Source: Microlunatus speluncae
GTDB lineage: Bacteria; Actinomycetota; Actinomycetes; Propionibacteriales; Propionibacteriaceae
DNA length: 64,000 nucleotides
Direction: 5' to 3'
NCBI RefSeq assembly: GCF_009299835.1
Contig: NZ_VKCZ01000005.1
Coordinates: 62,001-126,000, forward strand
Positions 8,820-17,508 of the stretch are shown here, in pieces. Within the stretch, counting starts at the first letter, position 1, and every line of letters begins with the position of its first letter. A program made the position numbers and the translations under genes. The notes below the pieces were generated by a model, which saw nothing but the letters and a program-made list of their open reading frames with translations, searched no databases and was not told the DNA's origin.

Positions 8820-10445
8820 ATGACGGAGCAGGCGACCGAGGTATTGATCATCGGCGGCGGGCTGGGTGGGGTCGGTGCGGCGCTGGCGGCGTTGACCCTG
8901 GGCCGCCGGGTGATCCTGACCGAGGAGTCGCCCTGGCTCGGTGGCCAGCTCACCGCCCAGGCCGTACCGCCGGACGAGCATCCGTGGATCGAGCGGGAGT
9001 CGCCGACCCGGCACTACCGCCGGCTGCGCAACGGGATCCGGTCCTACTACCGCCGCGACTATCCGCTGACCGAGGACGCGCGCACCAACGTGCTGCTGAA
9101 TCCGGGCGGCGGGGGAGTGAGCCCGATCTGTCACGAGCCGCGGGTGGCGGTGGCGGTGATCGACGAGTTGCTCGCGCCCTACCGTTCGGACCGGCAGCTG
9201 GTCGTACTTCTTGATCATGAACCGGTTGCGGCCGAGACCGACGGCGACCGGGTGACCTCGGTCCGGGTCCGGTCCGGTCGGACCGGCACCGAGACCACGC
9301 TGACCGCCGCGTACGTGATCGACGCGACCGAGACCGGCGACCTGCTGGAGCTGGCCGGGATCGAGCACGTCAACGGCGCCGAGAGCCGGGACGACACCGG
9401 CGAACTGCATGCGGTCGACGGGCCGGCCCAGCCCCTTGATCAACAATCCTTCAGCTGGTGTTTCGCGGTCGACTACGACCCGGACCATGATCACACCATC
9501 GACCGGCCGGCGGACTACGACTACTGGCGGGCCTACCAGCCGGACTTCTGGCCCGGGCCGATTTTCGGCTGGACCGATCTGGAGCCGCAGACGCTGGCAC
9601 CCCGGAAGCGGGCGATCTTCGAGGATCCGGACTCCTGGCGCGGTGCGGTCGGCCGCGATTTCTGGCACTACCGCCGGATCTTCACCCAGCGCCATCACGT
9701 CGACGGCCGGTACGCGAGCGACGTGACCCTGGTCAACTGGCCGCAACTCGACTACATGGACGGGCCGATCCTCGGTGTTGATCAAGGGACGGCGGCGAAG
9801 CACCTGGCCGGCTCGCGGGCGCTGAGCCTGTCCTTCCTGCACTGGATGCAGACCGAGGCGCCGCGGCTGGACGGCGGCACCGGCTATCCGGGGCTGCGGC
9901 CGCGAGGCGATCTGCTCGGCTCCGAAGATCAGCTGGCGTTGCGGCCCTACATTCGGGAGTCCCGCCGGATCCGGGCCGAATTCACTGTGCTGGAACAACA
10001 TCTGGGCGTCGAGGCCCGGGAACAGGCCGGCCTGCCGGACGGGTCGGAGCTGTTCGACGACACGGTCGGTGTCGGCTCGTACCGGATCGATCTGCACATG
10101 AGTTCCGGCTCCGGCGACGGCCCGCGCAACTACATCGACGTCTCCAACTATCCGTTCCAGATCCCGCTCGGCGCACTGATCCCGCAGCGGGTCGACAATC
10201 TGCTGCCCGCCAACAAGAACATCGGCAGCACCCACATCACCAACGGCTGTTACCGGTTGCATCCGGTCGAGTGGTCGATCGGTGAGGCGGCCGGTGCGCT
10301 GGCGGCGCACTGTCTGGACACCGGGCAGTCGCCGCGCGCGGTGCGCAACACCCCGGCCCGGCTGGCCGATTTCCAACACCTGCTGACCACGGCGCTCGAC
10401 GTCCGGCTGGCCTGGTCGGACCAGGTCCGCAGCACCAGACGCTGA
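8820..10445 (+). CDS. FAD-dependent oxidoreductase (FAD_oxidored family)
   Basis: The protein is 541 residues from ATG 8820, which follows the ribosome site GAAGGAG (8804-8810) at nine bases. Residues about 7-35 form an FAD-binding Rossmann fold (LIIGGGLGGVGAALAA, with an acidic residue at the end of the second strand). A second FAD motif near the C-terminus (LLPANKNIGSTHITNGCYRLHP, here interrupted for length) closes the cofactor site. This architecture belongs to the FAD-dependent oxidoreductases common in carbohydrate-utilisation clusters of soil actinobacteria; no substrate has been established for most. The divergent LacI regulator and the downstream solute-binding protein support a role in oxidising an imported sugar derivative. 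Confidence 0.85.
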   Translation: MTEQATEVLIIGGGLGGVGAALAALTLGRRVILTEESPWLGGQLTAQAVPPDEHPWIERESPTRHYRRLRNGIRSYYRRDYPLTEDARTNVLLNPGGGGVSPICHEPRVAVAVIDELLAPYRSDRQLVVLLDHEPVAAETDGDRVTSVRVRSGRTGTETTLTAAYVIDATETGDLLELAGIEHVNGAESRDDTGELHAVDGPAQPLDQQSFSWCFAVDYDPDHDHTIDRPADYDYWRAYQPDFWPGPIFGWTDLEPQTLAPRKRAIFEDPDSWRGAVGRDFWHYRRIFTQRHHVDGRYASDVTLVNWPQLDYMDGPILGVDQGTAAKHLAGSRALSLSFLHWMQTEAPRLDGGTGYPGLRPRGDLLGSEDQLALRPYIRESRRIRAEFTVLEQHLGVEAREQAGLPDGSELFDDTVGVGSYRIDLHMSSGSGDGPRNYIDVSNYPFQIPLGALIPQRVDNLLPANKNIGSTHITNGCYRLHPVEWSIGEAAGALAAHCLDTGQSPRAVRNTPARLADFQHLLTTALDVRLAWSDQVRSTRR

Positions 10446-10485
10446 CGCGCGACGAGGTCATCCATAACCCACATCGGAGTGAAAC

Positions 10486-12126
10486 ATGGACAACCCCAGA
10501 ATCTCCCGGCGCTCGTTGATCACCGCCGGCGCCCTGGCCTCCGGCGGTCTGGTCGTCGGTACGGCAGCCGGCTGCACGCCCGACAAGACGGTCGAGTCCA
10601 ACACCGGCCATGCCAACGTCAACGCCAGGCTGCCGTCGTACGCGTCGGTCGAGTTGATCAAGCCCGACCTGCCCGGCGATCAGGTCCTGATGCCCGGCTA
10701 CTACGCGTATCCGCGCGATCCGAAGCCGGCCTTCGACACACCGCCGGGGGAGGGTCTGGGCAAGATCACGATCCAGTATCCGACCTTCATCGCGACGCCG
10801 CCCGGAGCGGACCGCAACACGTTCTATGCCCAACTGCAGACCGACATCGGTGCCGAGCTGGACATCACGGCGGTCCCCAACGCCGACTATGCGACCAAGT
10901 TCCAGACCACGATCGCCGGCGGCTCGTTGCCGGAACTGATGATGTTTCCGCTGCCGACGCCGGACCAGCCGCGGGTGATGGAGCGGCTGTTCGCCGATCT
11001 CGGACCGTTCCTGGCCGGCGGCGGGGCCAAGGATTTCCCTTACCTGGCTAACATTCCGACCGATTCATGGCGGCCGGCGATCTCCAACGGAACGATCTTC
11101 GCCGTGCCGCAGCCGCGCTCGGTGGCCGGTGGTGCGATGTATTTCCGGCGGGATCTGTTCGGGCAACTCGGGGTCGATCCGGAGCCGGCCGACTACGCCG
11201 CGTTCGTCGAGCTGTGCAAGGCGGTGACCGATGCCCGGCAGAGTCGGTGGTCGATGGCCAACGCCCCCAACGCCCGGCTCCAGATCGCCGAGATGCTGGG
11301 CGCGCCGAACGGTTGGAGTGAGTCCGGAGGTGTCTTCACCAACGCCTGGGCCGACGAACGGACGAAGGAGTCGGTGGCCCGGACGGCGGAGTTGATCAAG
11401 CTCGGCGTGTTCCATCCCGACGCCGCGTCGGCCAGCTACACCCAGTTCCGCGACTACTTCTTCGCCGGCCGGACCGTGCTCCTCAGTGACGGCTACGCCG
11501 GCTGGGAACTGTTCGTCCGCCAGCTCGGCGGCCTGGCCGAAGGCACCCCGAAACTCGGGCTGATGATGTTGCCCAAGTTCGACGGCGGCGGCGACGCGCC
11601 GCACTACGCCGGCACCGGCTTCCAGGCGCTCACGGTGATCAAGAAGGGACTGGGCGACGAGAAGACCCGCCAACTGCTGAACGTCCTGAACTTCCTGGCC
11701 GCCCCGATCGGCTCCCGGGAGCACCTGCGCCGCAAGTACGGCGTCGAGGGCCAGGACTTCACCTGGCAGGACGGGCTGCCGGCGCTGACCCAGCAGGGCA
11801 CCACGAACTTCATGGACCTGCAGTACATCGTCGACTCGCCGACCATCCTCGGGCCGGGCCCGCGGGAGGGAGTTGATCTTCAGCACGCCTGGCACCAGCG
11901 GGCGACCGCCGACCTGGTCAAGGACCCGACGATCGGCCTCTACTCCGACACCAACAGCCGGAAGGGCAACACCCTCGGCAAGGTGATGGGCGACGTGGTG
12001 ACCGGCATCTTCTTCGGCCGCAACACCCTGGACGACTACGACCAGGCCTACTCCCGCTGGAAATCCGAAGGCGGCGACAAGATCGCCGCCGAGTTCGCCG
12101 ACGCCAAACAGGCCTCCGGCGGCTGA
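10486..12126 (+). CDS. ABC transporter solute-binding lipoprotein, Tat-exported
   Basis: The 546-residue protein begins with a twin-arginine signal (R8-R9 in SRRSLITAG) and a lipobox ending at C30 (GTAAGC), so it should be exported folded and attached to the outer face of the membrane. The mature part is an extracellular solute-binding protein family 1 type, similar in size to the long LipO/YtcQ group that binds oligosaccharides. GGAG lies eleven bases before the ATG. It follows the FAD oxidoreductase by 40 bases on the same strand and is probably in its operon. No permease or ATPase gene is adjacent, so the membrane components must be encoded elsewhere. Confidence 0.9.
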   Translation: MDNPRISRRSLITAGALASGGLVVGTAAGCTPDKTVESNTGHANVNARLPSYASVELIKPDLPGDQVLMPGYYAYPRDPKPAFDTPPGEGLGKITIQYPTFIATPPGADRNTFYAQLQTDIGAELDITAVPNADYATKFQTTIAGGSLPELMMFPLPTPDQPRVMERLFADLGPFLAGGGAKDFPYLANIPTDSWRPAISNGTIFAVPQPRSVAGGAMYFRRDLFGQLGVDPEPADYAAFVELCKAVTDARQSRWSMANAPNARLQIAEMLGAPNGWSESGGVFTNAWADERTKESVARTAELIKLGVFHPDAASASYTQFRDYFFAGRTVLLSDGYAGWELFVRQLGGLAEGTPKLGLMMLPKFDGGGDAPHYAGTGFQALTVIKKGLGDEKTRQLLNVLNFLAAPIGSREHLRRKYGVEGQDFTWQDGLPALTQQGTTNFMDLQYIVDSPTILGPGPREGVDLQHAWHQRATADLVKDPTIGLYSDTNSRKGNTLGKVMGDVVTGIFFGRNTLDDYDQAYSRWKSEGGDKIAAEFADAKQASGG

Positions 12127-12142
12127 TCACCCGTCCGTCTCG

Positions 12143-12908
12143 ACGCGACCGCTTTCGGCCGCCGCGACCGTTGCAGTGGTCGCGGGCGCCGATAGCGGTC
12201 GCGTGGCGCTGTCGCGCGGGGACTGGACGCGGTGCTCGCGTGCGGCCTCCGTCGCGGCGCGACTGTTGTCGGCTGGCGCGACCGTTGCAGTGGTCGCGGG
12301 CGCCTATAGCAGTCGCGTGGCGCTCCTACCTGGGATTCGCGCCTGACCGTGCCGGAAATCTGATCACGCTCCGGGCCTCCCGCAACGGCAATCGATCGAC
12401 GCGACCGCTATCGGTCGACGCGACCGCCACACCAGTCGCGGGCGCCGATAGCGGTCGCGTGGTGCTGCTGGCTGAGGCTGGGTAGCCGGCTGCGTGCGCT
12501 TGCGCGAGGCTGGGCCGGTCACACTCTCGGAGGCGCCGTCGTCCTCTCCGTGGTACCGGCGCGACTGCTGTCGGTGGACGCGACGGCTGCAGTGGTCGCG
12601 GGTGCCGGTAGCGGTCGCGTGGTGCTGGTGGTTGAGGTCGGGTAGCCGGCCGCGTGCGCTTGCTTGAGGCCGCGCCGGTCACTCTCGATGGCGCCGGTCG
12701 TCCTCTCCGGGGCCGGCGCGACTGCTGTCGGTGGACGCGACGGCTGCAGTGGTCGCGGGTGCCGGTAGCGGTCACGTGGTGCTGGTGGTTGAGGTCGGGT
12801 AGCCGGCCGTGTGCGCTTGCTTGAGGCTGCGCCGATAGCAGTCGCGTGGTGCGTCGGCAACAGTCGCGTGGTGCGTCGACAACGCGCGTGGTGCGTCGAC
12901 AACGCGCG
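12143..12908. repeat. Array of five nested palindromic repeats plus a short tandem tail
   Basis: This 894-base gap (12127-13020) contains no credible gene. It holds five related units starting near 12145, 12259, 12401, 12561 and 12718. Each has an outer stem (in unit 3, GCGACCGCTATCGG at 12401-12414 with its perfect complement at 12445-12458) around an inner hairpin (CGCGACC, loop GTTGCAGT, GGTCGCG in units 1 and 2). In unit 4 all three outer-stem mismatches are G-U compatible. Units 4 and 5, with their spacers, are a near-exact 157-bp tandem duplication. The array ends with three 20-22-base repeats of GTCGCGTGGTGCGTCG type (12839-12902). Three copies of GCTGATCA follow, up to the stop of the next gene. 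Confidence 0.85.
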
Positions 12909-13020
12909 GGTGGGCTCAGCGGGAGCCGGCCGGCTCGACGGTCGTCGCGGGGGATTGCCGGTTGGGCGGTTTCGCTGTGCATCGAGCTGATCATTGACTG
13001 AGCTGATCAGCTTCTGCTGA

Positions 13021-13647
13021 TCAGGTCGGCGGGACGATGCCGCGGGCGGCGGCGGCGACCATGATCAACTCTTCGACGGCGTCCCAGGACATGGCGCCGG
13101 TGTTGATCACCAGGTGGTAGTGCTCGGCGGCGTTCGGGTCGACCCGGTAGGCCTGCTTGACGTAGCGGGTCCGGGCCTCGTCGTTGATCTTGCGGTTCTG
13201 CTTGGCCTCTTCGGCCGAGATGCCGTGCTGTCGCATCGCGGAGGCGATCCGGGCTTCGACCGGCCCGTCCAACCGGACGTGCAGCGCGTTCTCGACGTCG
13301 GCCAGCACGATCGCCGCGGCGCGGCCGAGGATGACTCCGCCGGAGCCCTCGGCGATCTCGCGCAGCCGCTGCTCCGAGCGTTCCCGGACCAGCTGCTCCG
13401 GCGGATGGATCGCGGCCAAGCTCGGGTCGGCGTAGAACGACATGGCCGACACGTTGGCCAGCCGGGCCCACCAGCCGCCCGGGCTCTCGCCCTTGGCCTC
13501 CGGCGCGTCCGGCGAGATGCCGAGCTCGGCGGCGATGGCGACTGAGATCGCTCGGTCGAGGAAGGGCAGCCCGAGGCGGGTCGCGACCCGCGGCGCGAGC
13601 ACGCTCCCGCCGGCGCCGTACGAAGCAGAGATGGTCACGGTTCCCAC
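13021..13647 (-). CDS. Cytidylate kinase-like P-loop protein
   Basis: The 208-residue protein starts at GTG 13647 and has the N-terminal ISASYGAGGS segment in place of a classical Walker A, as in the cytidylate kinase-like family (AAA_26). Further conserved pieces are LPFLDRAI, the lid-like VILGRAAAIVL and RLDGPVEARI, and the DEARTRYVKQAYRVDPNAAEHYHLVINTG segment (described in two parts to keep it short) that resembles Cmk. These proteins are widespread in actinobacteria; a phosphotransfer role on a nucleotide or nucleotide-like substrate is inferred. It is 15 bases downstream of the pseudouridine synthase gene and probably co-transcribed with it. Confidence 0.85.
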   Translation of the reverse strand: MGTVTISASYGAGGSVLAPRVATRLGLPFLDRAISVAIAAELGISPDAPEAKGESPGGWWARLANVSAMSFYADPSLAAIHPPEQLVRERSEQRLREIAEGSGGVILGRAAAIVLADVENALHVRLDGPVEARIASAMRQHGISAEEAKQNRKINDEARTRYVKQAYRVDPNAAEHYHLVINTGAMSWDAVEELIMVAAAARGIVPPT

Positions 13648-13662
13648 GGGGCAAGTGTGCCG

Positions 13663-14427
13663 TCAATCCCAGGCGGCCGACAGTGCCGCCTCCGGCGTGT
13701 CGGTGTGGCACAGATCCCAGAAGTCGGCTCCGGGCGCCGCTTCGATCCGGATCCGCCGCCCCTGGGCCCACTCGGCGTCGATCGCCAGCCGCCAGGAATG
13801 CAGGCCGGTCCGCGGTGCCGGGTCGTCCCCGGCCCGGAACAGCGGGTCGCCGGCGATGGCGTGGCCGATCCAGGCCAGGTGCACCCGGATCTGGTGCCGG
13901 CGGCCGGAAACCGGGGCGACGGAGAGCAGATCCTGGCCGGGCTCGGCCGCGAGCCGCCGGAACAGGGTGGTCGAGGGATAGCTGCGGACCCGGTCGTTGA
14001 CCGCCGAATCGGGCACCGACCAGGTCGGCGGATCACCGGCGGCGGCGATCGCGGACCGGTCGGCGGCGATCCGGATCCGGCCCTTGCGGCCGGTGCTCAG
14101 CGGCAGGTCGATGGTGCCTTCCGGTGGCAGCCCGCCCGGCCGGACCACGGCCAGATAGCGCTTGGCCGCCGTGCGCCGGGCGAACTGGCGGGTCAACCCG
14201 CCGTGCAGCTCGAGATCCTTGGCGAACAGGATCAGCCCGGAGGTGACCTTGTCGATCCGGTGCACGGGATACAGCGTCTCGCCGGCCTCGGCGGCGATCC
14301 GGACCAGGTCGGTTTCGTGCCGCTCGCCCATCACGGAGATCCCGGCCGGCTTGTTCAGCGCCAGGACGGCGGCGTCCTCGTAGCAACAGGCCGCGCGCAG
14401 CGTCGCCCAGTCGTGGCCGGAGTTCAC
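13663..14427 (-). CDS. RluA-family RNA pseudouridine synthase
   Basis: The protein is 254 residues from GTG 14427. It has the RluA signature H-R-I-D-K-V-T-S-G-L near residue 55, with the catalytic aspartate, preceded by the substrate-binding segment LNKPAGISV. The later KRYLAVV and GRRHQIRVHLAWIGHAI motifs are also typical. It converts uridine to pseudouridine in rRNA or tRNA; the exact position cannot be read from sequence. No S4 domain is present at the N-terminus, unlike RluC/RluD. It probably heads a two-gene operon with the cytidylate kinase-like gene. Confidence 0.93.
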   Translation of the reverse strand: MNSGHDWATLRAACCYEDAAVLALNKPAGISVMGERHETDLVRIAAEAGETLYPVHRIDKVTSGLILFAKDLELHGGLTRQFARRTAAKRYLAVVRPGGLPPEGTIDLPLSTGRKGRIRIAADRSAIAAAGDPPTWSVPDSAVNDRVRSYPSTTLFRRLAAEPGQDLLSVAPVSGRRHQIRVHLAWIGHAIAGDPLFRAGDDPAPRTGLHSWRLAIDAEWAQGRRIRIEAAPGADFWDLCHTDTPEAALSAAWD

Positions 14428-14531
14428 CGCAGCAGCGTACGGCCGCTCCCGGGACGGCTGTCGGAGCGGACTGTCAGTGGCGCCGGGCAGAGTCGGTCCC
14501 GGAAGCAGAAACAGTGGCCCGAGGAGGACCG

Positions 14532-14771
14532 ATGGAGGAAAGTCTGCACGTCGACTGCGGCACCTGTGCCGCCCGCGGTCCGGCCTGTGACGACTGCGTG
14601 ATCAGCGTCCTGCTGGGGGCGCCGGCGGAGGGGGTCGATCTCGACGCCGACGAGCGAGCCGCGCTCGAAGCACTGGCCGAGTCGGGGATGGTGCCGCCGC
14701 TGCGGCTGATTCCGGGCGCCTCCCGCGCCAATTCGGTGCAGACCCCGCTGACCTGGCAGGATTACGCCTAG
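14532..14771 (+). CDS. Small cysteine-rich protein, 79 aa
   Basis: The ATG at 14532 follows GGAGGA by five bases. The N-terminus carries five cysteines in C-x2-C-x6-C-x2-C plus spacing (CGTC, then CDDC), which could form a zinc knuckle. The rest is acidic with a helical segment (DERAALEALAESGMVPP). Small proteins of this type are conserved in actinobacteria without a known function. It stands alone between the divergent pseudouridine synthase and the riboswitch-controlled gene downstream. Confidence 0.75.
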   Translation: MEESLHVDCGTCAARGPACDDCVISVLLGAPAEGVDLDADERAALEALAESGMVPPLRLIPGASRANSVQTPLTWQDYA

Positions 14772-14886
14772 AGCCGGGTCAGGAGCGGCTCAGCATCACC
14801 TCAACGAAAGCTCTCGGCCGGTGACCTTCTCCCGGCGGGCGTTCCACTCTTCGAAACGGACCCCGAAAATCCGGCGTGTCGGGTGT

Positions 14887-14915
14887 TTGCACGTAACCAT
14901 TCCGTGACCTAATGT
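14887..14915 (+). promoter_or_regulatory. Promoter of the riboswitch transcript
   Basis: TTGCAC at 14887-14892 and TAATGT at 14910-14915 are spaced by 17 bases, a good housekeeping promoter. It would start transcription near 14922, just ahead of the riboswitch. Confidence 0.65.
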
Positions 14916-14939
14916 GTCTCCTGCGCGACAGACATCGCG

Positions 14940-15110
14940 CACGCTGAATCTCTCACTCGCGAGGCCGCCCACGAAGCGCGGAGCGACGAGGGAGCCGGGG
15001 AACCAATCTTGTGGGGTGAATCGGCGGGCGCGTCCGGGTTCGTTACCGGAGGCGCAGTCGTAGGGCGAACTTCCCAGCCCGAATCCGTCAGCTCACCTGG
15101 TAAGCGTCGA
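14940..15110 (+). promoter_or_regulatory. c-di-AMP riboswitch (ydaO-yuaA class)
   Basis: The leader has the conserved blocks of the ydaO-yuaA RNA in order: GGAGCGACGAGGGAGCC, GGGGAACCAATC, GGGGTGAATCGGC, then after a variable helix TAGGGCGAACTTCC, CAGCCCGAATCC and GTCAGCTCACCTGGTAAGC. In actinobacteria this class sits upstream of cell-wall hydrolase genes such as NlpC/P60 and Rpf and lowers expression when c-di-AMP is high. Here it lies between a strong promoter and an NlpC/P60 gene, as expected. The boundaries are approximate. Confidence 0.9.
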
Positions 15111-15128
15111 GAGAAGGGAAAGGTTCGC

Positions 15129-16259
15129 GTGACCGCACGCTCCGTTGGGGCTCGGATGTCATCGCTGTTTCGCATCGTGACCCGGAAGGCCCTCTACGGG
15201 TTGCCGGTTGTCGCACTCGGAGCCACCGTGCTGGTCGGCGCCCAGGGCCAGGTGGCTCTGGCGGAGCCGCCGCTCACCGTCGAGGATGCGAAAGCCCAGA
15301 TCGAACAGCACGAGGCCGAAGCGGCCGGGCTGGATCAGGAATACAACGACGTCAAGCTGGAGATCAAGGACGCCGAGAAGACGCTCGCGCAGAAGCAGAA
15401 GAATCTCAAGGCGCAGCGGTCCATGATCGAGAAGCTGAAGAAGATCGTCGGCCAGGTCGCTTTGGCCAACCTGCAGAACCAGAGCCTCGGCACCACGGCT
15501 CAGCTGTTCCTGCACGCCGACACCGACCGGTTCCTCAGCCAGTTGTCGACGGTCGAGAAGATCACTCAGAACCAGAACAGCGCGCTGCAGAACTACCAGG
15601 AGCAGCAGGCCGCCCTGGTCAGCCTGGAGCAGTCCGCCACGGATGATCTCAAGGCGCTGGAGTCTCAGCGGGACGATCTGAAGAAGATCCGCAAGGAGGC
15701 CCAGAAGCGGGTCGACGACGCGGAGGCGATCCTGACCCGGCTGACCGCGCAGCAGCGCGAGCAGATCGAGAACGAGGAGGCCCAGGAGTCGGAGGATTCC
15801 GAGCGGGCCGCGAGCCAGGCCTCGGACGACGACTCCGACGACAGCGACTCCGGTGACGACTCCGACGACAGCAAGTCCGAGGACGACTCCGCGTCGAGCG
15901 GCTCGGGCAAGGGCGCGCAGGTGCTCGCCTGGGCGCTCACCCAGAAGGGCAAGCCGTACGTGTTCGGCGCCGACGGCCCGAGCTCCTACGACTGCTCCGG
16001 CCTGACGCTCAAGGCCTGGGGCAAGGTCGGGGTCAGCCTGCCGCACTCCTCGTCCAAGCAGTTCAAGATGGGCACCCCGGTCTCGAAGGACAATCTGAAG
16101 CCCGGCGATCTGGTGTTCTACTACAGCTCGTCCCGGCCCAGCCACGTCGGCATCTACGCCGGCAACGGCCAGGTCTTCCACGCTCCGAACTCGCGCAAGC
16201 CGCTCGGCTACTCCTCCCTCGACGACATGCCGTACGTCGGGGCCCGCCGTTACGGCTGA
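15129..16259 (+). CDS. Secreted NlpC/P60 (C40) peptidoglycan hydrolase with coiled-coil domain
   Basis: From GTG 15129 (AGAAGGGA nine bases upstream) the protein is 376 residues. An ATG at 15156 is an alternative start. It has a signal peptide ending near ALAEPP, a long coiled coil (about residues 45-235, KAQIEQHEAEAAGL onward), a Ser/Asp-rich linker, and a C-terminal NlpC/P60 domain with Cys289 (in DCSGLTLKAWG), His339 (SHVGIYAG) and His351 (VFHAPN) as the catalytic set. The layout matches RipA/RipC-type D,L-endopeptidases, whose coiled coil inhibits the enzyme or binds FtsEX. The c-di-AMP riboswitch upstream ties its expression to envelope state. Confidence 0.95.
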   Translation: MTARSVGARMSSLFRIVTRKALYGLPVVALGATVLVGAQGQVALAEPPLTVEDAKAQIEQHEAEAAGLDQEYNDVKLEIKDAEKTLAQKQKNLKAQRSMIEKLKKIVGQVALANLQNQSLGTTAQLFLHADTDRFLSQLSTVEKITQNQNSALQNYQEQQAALVSLEQSATDDLKALESQRDDLKKIRKEAQKRVDDAEAILTRLTAQQREQIENEEAQESEDSERAASQASDDDSDDSDSGDDSDDSKSEDDSASSGSGKGAQVLAWALTQKGKPYVFGADGPSSYDCSGLTLKAWGKVGVSLPHSSSKQFKMGTPVSKDNLKPGDLVFYYSSSRPSHVGIYAGNGQVFHAPNSRKPLGYSSLDDMPYVGARRYG

Positions 16260-16296
16260 TCCGCTGAACCTGCGCCCGACTCGGGCCCGAATCGCC

Positions 16297-16322
16297 CACG
16301 TGACCGTTGTTCTGGTCACGTG
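16297..16322 (+). promoter_or_regulatory. 9-bp inverted repeat spanning a start codon
   Basis: CACGTGACC (16297-16305) and GGTCACGTG (16314-16322) form a perfect hairpin with an eight-base loop. The GTG start codon of the next gene (16300-16302) is inside the left arm. The hairpin begins 38 bases after the stop of the NlpC/P60 gene, so it may act as a terminator or attenuator, control translation of the lipoprotein gene, or both. There is no T tract after it. Confidence 0.55.
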
Positions 16323-17508
16323 GGCGTTTCTCGTGACCGGCTGTGCCGCGCCGGCGCCGCCGGCGACCCCGCCGCCGTCCCGGCCGGCGGAAGTGCCGAC
16401 CCGGGCGGCGGCGCAGCAGACCCTGCAGCGGCTCGCCGCCGCGATCCTGGACCGGCGACAGGCCGACTTCCAAGCCGAGTTCGCCGCCGCCGATGCGGTG
16501 CTCCGGACCACCACCGACCTGTGGTGGGCCAACCTGACCGCGCTGCGGCCGACCCGGTTCGCCCTGGTCGCCGGTGCCCTGGACGACGCCGGCACCGGCG
16601 AGGTCACCATCGACTGGGCGATCCCCGGTGACTCCGGGACGGCCACCCACCGGGCCCGGTTCACCTTCGCCGGCGCCGCGGCTCGGCTGACCGCCCTGCG
16701 GCCCGCCGACCCACCCGGAGCGCGGCCGGTCTGGTGGTCGGACCCGATCGAGGTCGTACGCCAGGGGCGGGCCACGGCGGTGATCGTGGGCGCCGGGACC
16801 ACCGGCCGGGCCTGGGCCGACCGGGCCGATCGGGCCGCCGGCCGGGTGCTCGCGGCCGTGCCGGAATCGCTGCGCCGTGGCTGGTCCGGCGCGGTGGTGA
16901 TCGAGGTGCCGGCGACCGCGGAAGGCTATGACCGGCTGCTCGGCGGGGAGCCGGGCCGGCAGTCCGGCTATGCCGCCGTCGCCTGGGCCGAGGGCGTCGC
17001 CGATCCGCGGGATCCGGCGACGGAGCGGATCGCCGTCCGGGTGGTGGTCAATCCCGACGCGGCCGGCCTCGACCCGCGGGCCGCCGACCTGTTGCTGACC
17101 CATGAGGTGACCCACCTCGCCCGCTACGACGCCGGGTCGGCGGCGCCGCTGTGGCTGGTCGAGGGCTTCGCCGATCTGGTCGCCTACCCGTCCGAGCCCG
17201 ACCTGCTGGCCACGGCGGAGCAGAACCTGCGCGCCACCGTCCGGCAGGTCGGCGCGCCCACGGCGTTGCCCGCCGACGACGACTTCCGGGCCGGCAGCGA
17301 TCGCGACCTGGACCGGGCCTATCTGCTCGCCTGGTCGGCCTGCCTGCTGATCTCCGAGCGCTACGGGGCGGCGGCGCTGCACCACTTCGTCGCGGCGGCC
17401 GGCGCCGGAACGGGGGTCGACCGGGCGTTGCGCTCCGCTGCCGGGGTCGACCTGACCCGGTTCACCGCCGACTGGCGGCAGAGTTTGATCAAGGACGCCG
17501 GCTCGTGA
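16300..17508 (+). CDS. Lipoprotein with HExxH metallopeptidase motif
   Basis: The 402-residue protein has a very short signal sequence with a lipobox ending at a cysteine in LVTGC. The frame is open upstream without a better start. The C-terminal half contains HEVTH (H268, E269, H272) and, 15 residues on, LVEGFADL with E288, an arrangement of zinc-binding gluzincin peptidases. The N-terminal half (about 30-140) looks like a small alpha+beta domain. It would sit on the outer surface of the membrane. It overlaps the glycosyltransferase start by four bases (GTGA), so the two are translationally coupled. The substrate is unknown. Confidence 0.78.
   Translation: MTVVLVTWAFLVTGCAAPAPPATPPPSRPAEVPTRAAAQQTLQRLAAAILDRRQADFQAEFAAADAVLRTTTDLWWANLTALRPTRFALVAGALDDAGTGEVTIDWAIPGDSGTATHRARFTFAGAAARLTALRPADPPGARPVWWSDPIEVVRQGRATAVIVGAGTTGRAWADRADRAAGRVLAAVPESLRRGWSGAVVIEVPATAEGYDRLLGGEPGRQSGYAAVAWAEGVADPRDPATERIAVRVVVNPDAAGLDPRAADLLLTHEVTHLARYDAGSAAPLWLVEGFADLVAYPSEPDLLATAEQNLRATVRQVGAPTALPADDDFRAGSDRDLDRAYLLAWSACLLISERYGAAALHHFVAAAGAGTGVDRALRSAAGVDLTRFTADWRQSLIKDAGS

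Noticed and set aside
12143..12783. CRISPR array
   Set aside because: Unit distances are 114, 142, 160 and 157 bases, units are about 58 bases and palindromic, and spacers are themselves repeated; no cas gene is near.
12326..12994. Long minus-strand open frame across the palindromic array
   Set aside because: It encodes only translated repeat units rich in Arg, Thr and Pro, has no ribosome site, and overlapping frames are open on both strands.
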